Assembly: GCA_020696885.1 (NCBI GenBank)
Contig: JAJFMS010000516.1
Coordinates: forward strand, 1-5,169
Length of the DNA: 5,169 nucleotides
Reading direction: 5' to 3'
Source of the DNA: Armatimonadota bacterium
GTDB taxonomy: Bacteria; Armatimonadota; SYMT01
Part shown: positions 1-5,169 of the stretch, piece by piece
Position numbering within the stretch: position 1 is the first letter of the stretch
Layout of the letters: every line of letters begins with the position of its first letter
Program-made: the position numbers and the translations under genes
Notes under the pieces: model-generated
The model's input: only the letters and a program-made list of their open reading frames with translations
Databases searched by the model: none
What the model was told of the DNA's origin: nothing

Positions 1-276
1 GTAGATGCCCAGGGACGCAAGATCACCACGGCCGAGGGCCTGGTGAAAGATGGCAAGCTCAGCGCCGTGCAGGAGGCGATGGTGGCCGCGGACGGCTACC
101 AGTGCGGTTACTGCACCCCCGGCTTCGTGATGTCGCTCACCGGGCTGCTGAACGAGAAGCCGAATCCCACCCTGGACGACGTCAAGATGGCGGTGTCCGG
201 CAACACCTGTCGCTGCGGAACCTACCCGCGCATCTTTGAGGCCGCCCTCGCGGCCGCGAAGAAGAAAGGGGCATAG
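1..276 (+). CDS. Molybdenum hydroxylase [2Fe-2S] subunit, C-terminal part (5' end off window)
   Basis: This is the small iron-sulfur subunit of a xanthine dehydrogenase/aldehyde oxidoreductase-type enzyme. It relays electrons from the Mo centre towards FAD. The frame is open from base 1, so the N-terminal plant-ferredoxin-like domain lies upstream and only the C-terminal helical [2Fe-2S] domain (91 residues) is visible. The diagnostic motifs are QCGYCTPGF (cysteines at visible residues 35 and 38) and GNTCRCGTY (cysteines 70 and 72), the four ligands of one [2Fe-2S] cluster in this family. The GTG at 43 is an internal codon and not a credible start, because family-like sequence continues upstream of it. 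The stop (TAG, 274-276) is two bases before the next start, so the gene is the first visible member of the operon. Any Tat signal, which PaoA-type subunits carry at the N-terminus, cannot be judged. Confidence 0.95.
   Translation, partial: VDAQGRKITTAEGLVKDGKLSAVQEAMVAADGYQCGYCTPGFVMSLTGLLNEKPNPTLDDVKMAVSGNTCRCGTYPRIFEAALAAAKKKGA
265..271 (+). promoter_or_regulatory. Ribosome binding site for the Mo subunit GTG start
   Basis: AAAGGGG lies 7 bases before the GTG at 279, within the last codons of the upstream gene. It supports the GTG as the true start, since the next in-frame ATG codons are far inside the conserved domain. Confidence 0.6.
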
Positions 277-278
277 CG

Positions 279-2585
279 GTGGCCCGAAAGATCAAGACCG
301 TAATCGTTGAGAACGGCTTCGAGAAGGAAGTCGAGATCGAGGTCCCGGACGGTCCCCCCGCGGCGTGGGGAGACCTGAACAAGCTGCGGATCCTCGGCAA
401 GCGCAATCCGCGGCCGGATGGCCCGGACAAGGTCTCCGGACGCGCCAAGTACGCCTCGGACATCGTGCTGCCGGGGATGTGCTACGCGCGGTACGTGATG
501 AGCACGTACGCCGCCGGCAAGCTGAACGCGCTCGATACCTCCGCCGCGGAGAAGATCCCCGGCGTGAAGGGCGTGATGAAGCTGATGGAGCCCGGCGCGC
601 AGGTGATGTTCGCCGGGCAGCCGCTGGCGGTGGTGGCGGCGATCACGCCGGAGCTGGCCGAGGACGCCGTGCGGGCGGTGCGCGTGGACATCTCCGCGCA
701 GCCGTTCGTGGTGGACATGGTCAAGGCGATGGATCCGCGCTCCCCGAAGGTGCGCGCAGATACCCCTAGCAATGTCCAGTTCCCCGGCAAGACCGAGGAA
801 GGGGACGTAGACGGCATCTTCGCCAGGTGCGCCGTGGTGCACGAGGCCACCTACGAGGCCCAGACCCGCCTCCATTGCTGCCTGGAAACCCACGGCAACA
901 CGGTGAAGTGGGACGGCCCGAAGCTGACGGCCTGGTCTTCCACGCAGCACATCGAGGGCTGCAAAGGAGACTTCGCCCGGGAAGCCGGCGGTCCGCAGAA
1001 CGTCACCGTCATCTGTGAGCACATGGGCGGCGGCTTCGGCAGCAAGTTCGGCGCGGGCCCGGAAGGCATCGCGGCGGCGCGGCTGGCGAAGCAGATCAAC
1101 GCCCCGGTGAAGTTCATGCTCTCCCGCGCGGAAGAGCAGTACGCCAACTTCCGCGGCCCCGGCGCGCGGGCCGAGGTGAAGCTGGGCGCCGCGGCGGACG
1201 GCACGCTGCTCGTCACGCAGGTGAAAGCCTACAACAACGGCGGGGTGGCCAATGCCAACACGCCGCTGGACAGCGGCTTCTACATCATCGGCCCCAAGCC
1301 GGTCACTGTTAAGGACGCCACCGGTAAGGACAAGTCGGTCCAGCCGCGGCGGGTGGAGCGCACCGGCGTGCTCACCAACACCGGCGGCACGGCAGCGCTC
1401 CGGGCTCCCGGCCATCCCCAGGCCGCCGTGGTCTGGGACATGGCGATGGACGAGCTGGCCGCGAAGCTGAACATGGACCCGCTGGACTTCCGCCGGAAGA
1501 ACCACAGCGATCCGGTGCGGGTGAAGGAGTGGGAGATCGGCGCCCAGGTGATCGGCTGGGACCGGCGCCAGAAGACGCCGGGCTCCGCGCCGGGCGTCAA
1601 GAAGCGCGGCATCGGCATGGGCAGCGCCTCCTGGTTCGGCGGCGGGCGCCAGAGCGCGGACTGTACCATCGTGGTGGCCAAGGACGGCTCGATCAAGTCC
1701 ATGTGCGGGGTCCAGGACCTGGGCACCGGGCTGCGAACCTACGTGGCCTCCATCGTGGCCGAAGAGCTGGGCCTGGAAGTGAAGGACGTGACGCCGCTCA
1801 TCGGCGACACGAACTACGGGAAGGGTCACGGCTCCGGCGGCTCCACCACCACTCCCTCGGTGGCGCCGGCGGTGAAGATGGCGGCGATGGACGCGAAGGA
1901 GAAGCTCGCGCTGGTGGCGGCGAAGGAGCTGGGTGCCAAGCCGGAGGACATCGAAGTGGTCCTCGGCGGCAAGTTCCAGGTGAAGGGCCAGCCGGCCAAG
2001 AGTATCGCCTGGAAGCAGCTTTGCCAGAAGCTTCCTGCCGCCGGGCTCAAAGCGCACGGCGAGTGGAACAGCGACCTCCAGCAGGGCGGCGCCGCCGGGT
2101 GCAACTTCGCGGAGGTCGAGGTAGACACCGAGACCGGTAAGGTCACCGTGCTCAAGGTGGTCGGGATCCAGGACTGCGGCTTCGTGCTCAACCGGCTCCA
2201 GGCGGAGAACCAGTGCACCGGCGGCATGATCCAGGGGATCGGCACGGCGCTCCTGGAAGAGCGGCGGATGGACAACCTCACCGGCCGGATGCTCAACCCG
2301 AACCTGGAAGAGTACAAGCTGTGCGGCGCCATGGAAGCCGGCGGCGTGAACATCACGATGGACGCGCCTTACCGCACCCTCGGCGTCAACGAGCGCGGCA
2401 TCTGCGCCATCATCTACGACAACCCCACCGGCAAGGTGACCGGGATCGGCGAGCCGTCGATCATCGGCGTCCAGGCCTCCATCGCCAACGCCATCTACAA
2501 CGCCACCGGCGCCATGGTCCGCGAGATGCCCGCCACCCCCGACAAGGTGCTGGCGGCGCTCGGAAGGAAGGGAGCGAGAGCATGA
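279..2585 (+). CDS. Molybdopterin-binding catalytic subunit of a xanthine dehydrogenase-family (PaoC/YagR-like) oxidoreductase
   Basis: This 768-residue protein should bind the molybdenum-pterin cofactor and hydroxylate or oxidise an aldehyde, N-heterocycle or similar substrate; the substrate is unknown. After a short charged N-terminal extension (about residues 1-38), the a/b-hammerhead domain begins near GKRNPRPDGPDKVSGRAKY. The Mo-binding domains show GGGFGSKFG (250 onward), RAPGHPQ (375 onward), QDLGTGLRT (479 onward), GSGGSTTTPS and GIGEPS, where Glu725 matches the family's catalytic base. In QDLGTG, Thr483 stands where xanthine dehydrogenases have Gln (GQG); PaoC/YagR-like members share this. 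LETHG replaces the common LEPH. Length is normal for the family and no Tat signal is visible. It starts 2 bases after the upstream stop and overlaps the FAD gene by 4 bases, so the three subunits should be made together. The family is certain; the subfamily is inferred from motifs. Confidence 0.95.
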   Translation: MARKIKTVIVENGFEKEVEIEVPDGPPAAWGDLNKLRILGKRNPRPDGPDKVSGRAKYASDIVLPGMCYARYVMSTYAAGKLNALDTSAAEKIPGVKGVMKLMEPGAQVMFAGQPLAVVAAITPELAEDAVRAVRVDISAQPFVVDMVKAMDPRSPKVRADTPSNVQFPGKTEEGDVDGIFARCAVVHEATYEAQTRLHCCLETHGNTVKWDGPKLTAWSSTQHIEGCKGDFAREAGGPQNVTVICEHMGGGFGSKFGAGPEGIAAARLAKQINAPVKFMLSRAEEQYANFRGPGARAEVKLGAAADGTLLVTQVKAYNNGGVANANTPLDSGFYIIGPKPVTVKDATGKDKSVQPRRVERTGVLTNTGGTAALRAPGHPQAAVVWDMAMDELAAKLNMDPLDFRRKNHSDPVRVKEWEIGAQVIGWDRRQKTPGSAPGVKKRGIGMGSASWFGGGRQSADCTIVVAKDGSIKSMCGVQDLGTGLRTYVASIVAEELGLEVKDVTPLIGDTNYGKGHGSGGSTTTPSVAPAVKMAAMDAKEKLALVAAKELGAKPEDIEVVLGGKFQVKGQPAKSIAWKQLCQKLPAAGLKAHGEWNSDLQQGGAAGCNFAEVEVDTETGKVTVLKVVGIQDCGFVLNRLQAENQCTGGMIQGIGTALLEERRMDNLTGRMLNPNLEEYKLCGAMEAGGVNITMDAPYRTLGVNERGICAIIYDNPTGKVTGIGEPSIIGVQASIANAIYNATGAMVREMPATPDKVLAALGRKGARA
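2564..2574 (+). promoter_or_regulatory. Ribosome binding site for the FAD subunit
   Basis: The purine-rich AAGGAAGGGAG lies 7 bases before the ATG at 2582, inside the end of the Mo-subunit gene. Together with the ATGA overlap it fixes the start; the same frame is open further upstream but encodes only an arginine-rich shadow of the Mo gene. Confidence 0.6.
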
Positions 2586-3586
2586 AAGCGTTCGAGTTCG
2601 TGAACGTGCATGACCTCCGGAGCGCCTCCCAGGCGCTCGGGCGGGATCCGGACCGTACCAAGATCATGGCCGGCGGCGTCGACCTGTTGTCGGAGCTGAA
2701 GGAGCGGATCATCGAGCCGGACCGGGTGATCAACATCAAGAAGATCCCCGGCCTCAACACGGTGCGGGCGGACTCCAAGGGCCTCACCCTCGGCGCGCTG
2801 GTGACGCTGGACACCATCGCGGAGCACCCCGCGATCCTGCGTGACTACACCGCCCTGGCCGAGGCCGCGCTCTCGGTGGCCTCGCCGCAGATCCGGAACG
2901 TGGGCACCATCGGCGGGAACCTGTGCCAGCGCCCCCGCTGCTGGTACTACCGCGACGAGACGATCAAGTGCATCAAGAAGGGCGGCAGCAAGTGCTACGC
3001 CGCGGAGAACGAGTCGGACAACAAGTACAACGCCATCCTCGGCGGCGGACCGTCCTACATCGTTCACCCGAGCGACTGCGCGACCGCCCTGGTGGCGCTG
3101 GGTGCCGTGGTCCGGTATTCGGATGCCCAGGGGAAGATCCAGAGCGTGCCCGCCGAGGAGTTCTTCATCCTGCCGAAGGAGAACCCCCGCTGGGAGAACA
3201 TCCTCCGCCACGGCGAGATCGTGACCGAGGTGTTCATCCCCGCGCTATCCAAGAACACCCGCAGCACTTACATCAAGTTCAAAGAAAAGGACTCGATGGA
3301 CTGGGCCGTCGCCGCGGTGGCGGTGCGGGGCCAGGTGGACGCCGCCGGCGTCTTCCACAACCCGCGCGTGGTGCTCGGCGGCGTGGCTCCCCGGCCTTGG
3401 CGCAGCCCGGACGCCGAGAAACTGCTCGACGGCAAGAAGCTGACGCCGGCGCTGGCCAGCCAGGCCGCGGATGCCGCGCTCATGGGCGCCAAGCCGCTGG
3501 CGCAGAACGCTTACAAGGTGCCGCTCACCAAGGTGCTGGTCCGCCGCGCCGTCACCCAGGTGGCCACCGGCAAGAAGATGGCGTAG
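2582..3586 (+). CDS. FAD-binding subunit of the molybdenum hydroxylase, with a probable extra [4Fe-4S] cluster
   Basis: This 334-residue flavoprotein subunit takes electrons from the iron-sulfur clusters and passes them to an external acceptor. The N-terminal FAD-binding domain shows AGGVDLL (30 onward), RVINIKKIPGL, and IRNVGTIGGNL, the typical flavin pyrophosphate-binding motifs. HPSDCATALVALGA and the end of the domain follow. The C-terminal part (RSTYIKFKEKDSMDWAVAAVAV, then RVVLGGVAPRPWR) matches the CO dehydrogenase flavoprotein C-terminal domain. Between GGNL and HPSD sits an insertion with Cys115, Cys120, Cys130 and Cys138 (CQRPRCWYYRD, then C..., then C). PaoB/YagS and 4-hydroxybenzoyl-CoA reductase beta subunits carry a [4Fe-4S] cluster in this place, so one is inferred here. 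The gene overlaps the Mo gene by 4 bases and is the last of the operon. Gene order is FeS-Mo-FAD, unlike paoABC (FeS-FAD-Mo). Confidence 0.95.
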   Translation: MKAFEFVNVHDLRSASQALGRDPDRTKIMAGGVDLLSELKERIIEPDRVINIKKIPGLNTVRADSKGLTLGALVTLDTIAEHPAILRDYTALAEAALSVASPQIRNVGTIGGNLCQRPRCWYYRDETIKCIKKGGSKCYAAENESDNKYNAILGGGPSYIVHPSDCATALVALGAVVRYSDAQGKIQSVPAEEFFILPKENPRWENILRHGEIVTEVFIPALSKNTRSTYIKFKEKDSMDWAVAAVAVRGQVDAAGVFHNPRVVLGGVAPRPWRSPDAEKLLDGKKLTPALASQAADAALMGAKPLAQNAYKVPLTKVLVRRAVTQVATGKKMA

Positions 3587-3607
3587 TCATCTCTCGGTGC
3601 CTGCTGT

Positions 3608-3649
3608 AGCGAAGGGCCGCTGTGGATGTATCCACGCCGGCCCTTCGCT
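3608..3649 (+). terminator. Strong hairpin after the operon, probable intrinsic terminator
   Basis: A perfect 12-bp outer stem (AGCGAAGGGCCG with CGGCCCTTCGCT) is followed by a small internal mismatch and a 5-bp inner stem (GTGGA/TCCAC) closing a TGTA loop. It begins 21 bases after the stop of the FAD gene. Only a weak T-rich stretch (TCGTTT) follows, so termination efficiency is uncertain. The structure is nearly symmetric, so it could also act on the other strand, or be a copy of a dispersed REP-like palindromic repeat. Confidence 0.65.
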
Positions 3650-3843
3650 TCGTTTGCAGGCACATCGCGAGCATTGAAAGACCTCGCTGGAGAGCCGTCC
3701 TCCGGACGGTCATCACCCGGAGGTTGGTTCGCGTCCGCGAGGACGCCTCTTGCAGCGTCCGAGGCCCCGGCGGGGGCGTTTGGTAGAGTAGGCGGGTCCT
3801 TCAGGGCCTGACAGCTGGTGGGACGACGGACGACAGCAAGCGC
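3650..3843. other. Non-coding spacer with several small hairpins
   Basis: No credible gene is visible here; short open frames cross it but show no protein-like motifs. It contains three short inverted repeats: CCGTCC/GGACGG at 3695-3709 with a TCC loop, GCGTCC/GGACGC at 3731-3746 with a GCGA (GNRA-type) loop, and GCCCC/GGGGC at 3764-3777. No convincing promoter was found for the open frame at 3844. The stretch could be a structured leader or part of a repeat, but in GC-rich DNA such stems are common by chance. Confidence 0.4.
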
Positions 3844-4090
3844 ATGTACGTGCAGACGATGCAGGTGATCAAGAGCGGCGACGTGGCGGCAGTGGAGCGG
3901 TACTTCCGGGAGCACCCCCAGCTCCTCGACGAAGTCCTGGAGAACATCGGCAGGGGCCAGACCTGGGTGCACTACACCGCGCGTGAGAGCACGCCGAAAG
4001 GGGTCCGGTGCCTGTTCGACCTGGGGGCCGATCAACACGATCGACTACCGGGGCGGCTGTGCGCTGGAAGCCGTTCTGGACAAGGGAGCG
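3844..4090 (+). pseudogene. Ankyrin-repeat-like protein, N-terminal fragment with frame break
   Basis: The first 63 residues (MYVQTMQVIKSGDVAAVERY, then REHPQLLDEVL, QTWVHYTARES, RCLFDLGAD) follow the helix-loop pattern of ankyrin repeats: a KSGD.AAVER opening helix, then a T.LH.AARE-like unit and a LLL..GAD-like end. After GAD the natural continuation, INTIDYRGGCALEAVLDKGA, lies in the +1 frame from 4031. That segment has G or C in 16 of 20 third codon positions, against 9 of 20 for the same stretch in the original frame, so a frameshift near 4030 is well supported. The +1 frame then stops at 4145-4147, and the ankyrin-like signal is lost by about 4090, where a Rieske domain takes over. The repeat match is weak in places, and partner or function cannot be stated. 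Confidence 0.55.
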
Positions 4091-4506
4091 TTGTGGAAGT
4101 GGAGGGCAAGAAGTACGCCGTCTACTGCGGCGAGACCGGTGACCTGACGGTGCTCTCACCCCTCTGCACCCACCTCGGGTGCCTCGTCCACTGGAACACG
4201 CTCGAGCAGAGCTGGGACTGCCCGTGCCACGGCAGCCGATTTGCCTGCGACGGAGCCGTGCTGGAAGGGCCCGCCCTACCAGCACGTACGCCACGCGCAC
4301 GGGCCAGCCGCCGAACCGGCCGATGTGAAGCGGGTAGCGCAGGTTCAGGAGGCGAGACGGAGTGCGCGCCTCCAGGGCGTTCTCGACCTGCAGCACGGCG
4401 CCGGTGTGCTGGTCCAGATAAACGAAGCTCGTACCGTTCGGATGCAGCTCCGCCGGGAACTTCTTGCGGAATGCCACGGGCGCGGTCGGCTTGGATGCGA
4501 GGGTGA
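3844..4506 (+). CDS. Composite open frame (ankyrin-like piece + Rieske domain + antisense tail), probably chimeric
   Basis: A single uninterrupted frame of 220 codons starts at ATG 3844 and would be called as one gene by software, but its parts do not belong together. Residues 1-63 resemble the start of an ankyrin-repeat protein. About 15 residues of unlike sequence follow. Residues from about 79 to 144 are a Rieske domain. From about residue 145 on, the frame is an arginine/proline-rich reading of the strand opposite the PepSY gene and resembles no protein. Ribosome binding before 3844 is weak (AGCAAG at most). A functional 220-residue protein is unlikely; the component entries describe the real signals. 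Confidence 0.3.
   Translation: MYVQTMQVIKSGDVAAVERYFREHPQLLDEVLENIGRGQTWVHYTARESTPKGVRCLFDLGADQHDRLPGRLCAGSRSGQGSVVEVEGKKYAVYCGETGDLTVLSPLCTHLGCLVHWNTLEQSWDCPCHGSRFACDGAVLEGPALPARTPRARASRRTGRCEAGSAGSGGETECAPPGRSRPAARRRCAGPDKRSSYRSDAAPPGTSCGMPRARSAWMRG
4078..4275 (+). pseudogene. Rieske [2Fe-2S] domain fragment, probably the C-terminal domain of an FAD-dependent oxidoreductase
   Basis: The segment GQGSVVEVEGKKYAVY, then CTHLGCLVHWN, then SWDCPCHGSRF, and finally GAVLEGPA is a clear Rieske domain. Counting from the ATG at 3844, the cluster ligands are Cys108, His110, Cys126 and His129, and Cys113 and Cys128 form the usual disulfide pair. The form HLGC..WN...WDCPCHGSRF...G.V..GPA is typical of the Rieske tail found on some DAO-type FAD oxidoreductases and of stand-alone ubiquinol-cytochrome c reductase-like Rieske proteins. 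The first is favoured by the VVEVEGKKYAVY lead-in. There is no FAD domain or membrane anchor upstream; the domain is attached instead to the ankyrin-like piece. It is cut right after GPA, inside the palindrome at 4258-4285. The domain itself is certain; the gene is broken. Confidence 0.8.
4258..4285. repeat. 28-bp near-perfect palindrome at the Rieske/PepSY junction
   Basis: The arms GTGCTGGAAGGGC (4258-4270) and GCCCTACCAGCAC (4273-4285) are inverted copies with one mismatch in 13 (A4265 opposite A4278) and only two bases between them. The left arm encodes VLEG of the Rieske domain; the right arm, read on the other strand, encodes VLVG of the PepSY protein. Recognisable sequence of each protein stops inside it. 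Confidence 0.85.
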
Positions 4507-5169
4507 TGCGGGTGGTGACCGCGCCCGGCAGCGCCGCGTCGGCGCGAGCGAGCAGCTCGTCCAGGGAGAGCGGCCTGGACCCGGGCGCGGCCTTGGCGGT
4601 CGGCTTCCGCGGCGGCTTCATGCCGAAGGCGCGATAGGTCCACTCCGTAACCTGGGACGACCAGACCATCGCGGCGCCGGTAACGGCAATCAGCGCGAGC
4701 AGCGTGACGACGATCGCCCCCGTGACCCGGTGCAGGTCAAAGTTCACCCGCTTCCAGCTGGCGCGCCACTGAACGGAAAAGCCCTTACGGAAGCCCTGCT
4801 TCCCCGGCCACCACAGCACGACCCCCGTCGCGCCGAGCAGGACCAGCAGCAGCCCGCCGATCCCGACCACCTGCTCGCCATTCTCGCCCGACAGGAGCTT
4901 GGTGTGCAGGGCGAAGAGGAAGCCCAACGGGTGATCCGCTGTCCTCCGTTCACCCAGCAGCTCCCCACTGTAGGCGTCGAGGTAGACCCGCCGGTCGCCC
5001 TTGAGCCGGAGCTCGTAGACATCGTCCGGATCGCGCGGCGGAACGAGGGACTGAACCTTCGCCTCCGGTCGCACTCGGGCAAGGGTCTCGACGACAGCTT
5101 CGGGGGAGAGCCGCGACACGGCCTGCGCAGGCCGGTGGGAGTGGAGCACCCCCGAGTAGAGAGCGCCAT
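4274..5169 (-). CDS. PepSY-associated transmembrane (PepSY-TM / PiuB-like) protein, truncated at both ends
   Basis: The frame is open to the window edge (5169), so the start is off window; the GTG at 5149 is probably internal. Numbering from that GTG, a periplasmic PepSY-like domain (about 14-68, ending YLDAYSGELLGER) precedes the hallmark HTKLLSGENGEQ. A transmembrane helix follows at about 94-114 (VVGIGGLLLVLLGATGVVLWWPG), then FDLHRVTG and a second helix at about 144-163. A second PepSY-like domain follows (PLSLDELLARADAALPG to FVYLDQHTGAVLQ, about 197-255). It ends with LNLRYPLHIGRFGGWPVRVAYVLVG. Complete family members have a first helix before this and a last helix after YVLVG; both are missing here. 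After 4274 the frame stays open to 3869 but is only the strand opposite the Rieske and ankyrin pieces. Such inner-membrane proteins are often linked to iron or siderophore uptake and may reduce ferric complexes; that role is inferred from family knowledge only. Confidence 0.85.

Noticed and set aside
222..2057. A 611-codon open frame on the minus strand opposite the Mo subunit gene.
   Set aside because: It is arginine/histidine-rich, low in complexity and has no recognisable domain; it arises from the G/C third-position bias of the plus-strand gene.
2213..2581. Upstream in-frame extension of the FAD subunit.
   Set aside because: The extension is an out-of-frame reading of the Mo gene; the conserved N-terminus and ribosome binding site place the start at 2582.
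3784..3789. TAGAGT as a -10 promoter box for the frame at 3844, and the surrounding GGTAGAGT as a tRNA D-arm.
   Set aside because: There is no -35 match at a usable distance, and no acceptor stem, anticodon arm or T-arm can be built around it.
3626..3811. A 61-codon plus-strand open frame across the hairpin region.
   Set aside because: It begins inside the terminator-like stem, has no ribosome binding site and no protein-like motif.
3869..4273. Continuation of the PepSY minus-strand frame beyond 4274.
   Set aside because: It is simply the strand opposite the Rieske and ankyrin-like pieces; the family's expected last membrane helix is absent.
4258..4285. The palindrome as an ordinary bidirectional terminator between convergent genes.
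   Set aside because: It lies inside conserved coding sequence of both genes, neither gene has a stop near it, and it has no T-tract on either side.
1..5169. CRISPR arrays, insertion sequences, tRNA/rRNA genes, integrase sites or a defence or retron-type system.
   Set aside because: No regularly spaced direct repeats, transposase or integrase motifs, or RNA gene signatures were seen.

Overview
This window is a high-GC bacterial fragment that looks like a short contig, because a gene runs off each end. Strong G/C bias at third codon positions, GTG starts and clear purine-rich ribosome binding sites fit a GC-rich soil-type bacterium. Acidobacteriota or another GC-rich phylum is possible, but nothing here fixes the taxonomy.

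Positions 1-3586 hold one coherent operon for a three-subunit molybdenum hydroxylase of the xanthine dehydrogenase / aldehyde oxidoreductase family. It encodes the C-terminal part of the [2Fe-2S] subunit (1-276), the molybdopterin-binding catalytic subunit (279-2585) and the FAD-binding subunit (2582-3586). The genes are separated by 2 bases and then overlap by 4 (ATGA), so they are almost certainly co-transcribed and co-translated. Electrons should pass from substrate at the Mo centre through the iron-sulfur clusters to FAD. The FAD subunit has a four-cysteine insertion of the kind seen in PaoB/YagS and 4-hydroxybenzoyl-CoA reductase beta subunits, which suggests an additional [4Fe-4S] cluster. 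The substrate cannot be read from the sequence.

Positions 3587-3843 are non-coding. A strong intrinsic-terminator-like hairpin (3608-3649) follows the operon, and several smaller hairpins follow it.

Positions 3844-5169 are different: three unrelated and incomplete coding pieces are packed together. They are an ankyrin-repeat-like N-terminus with a probable frame break near 4030 (+ strand), a Rieske [2Fe-2S] domain without the protein it normally ends (+ strand, about 4078-4275), and a PepSY-associated transmembrane protein lacking both ends (- strand, 4274-5169). The Rieske and PepSY pieces meet head-on exactly inside a 28-bp near-perfect palindrome (4258-4285). This looks like a rearrangement or an assembly/amplification chimera rather than a working locus. 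I found no convincing new biological system; the junction structure is the main thing to check.
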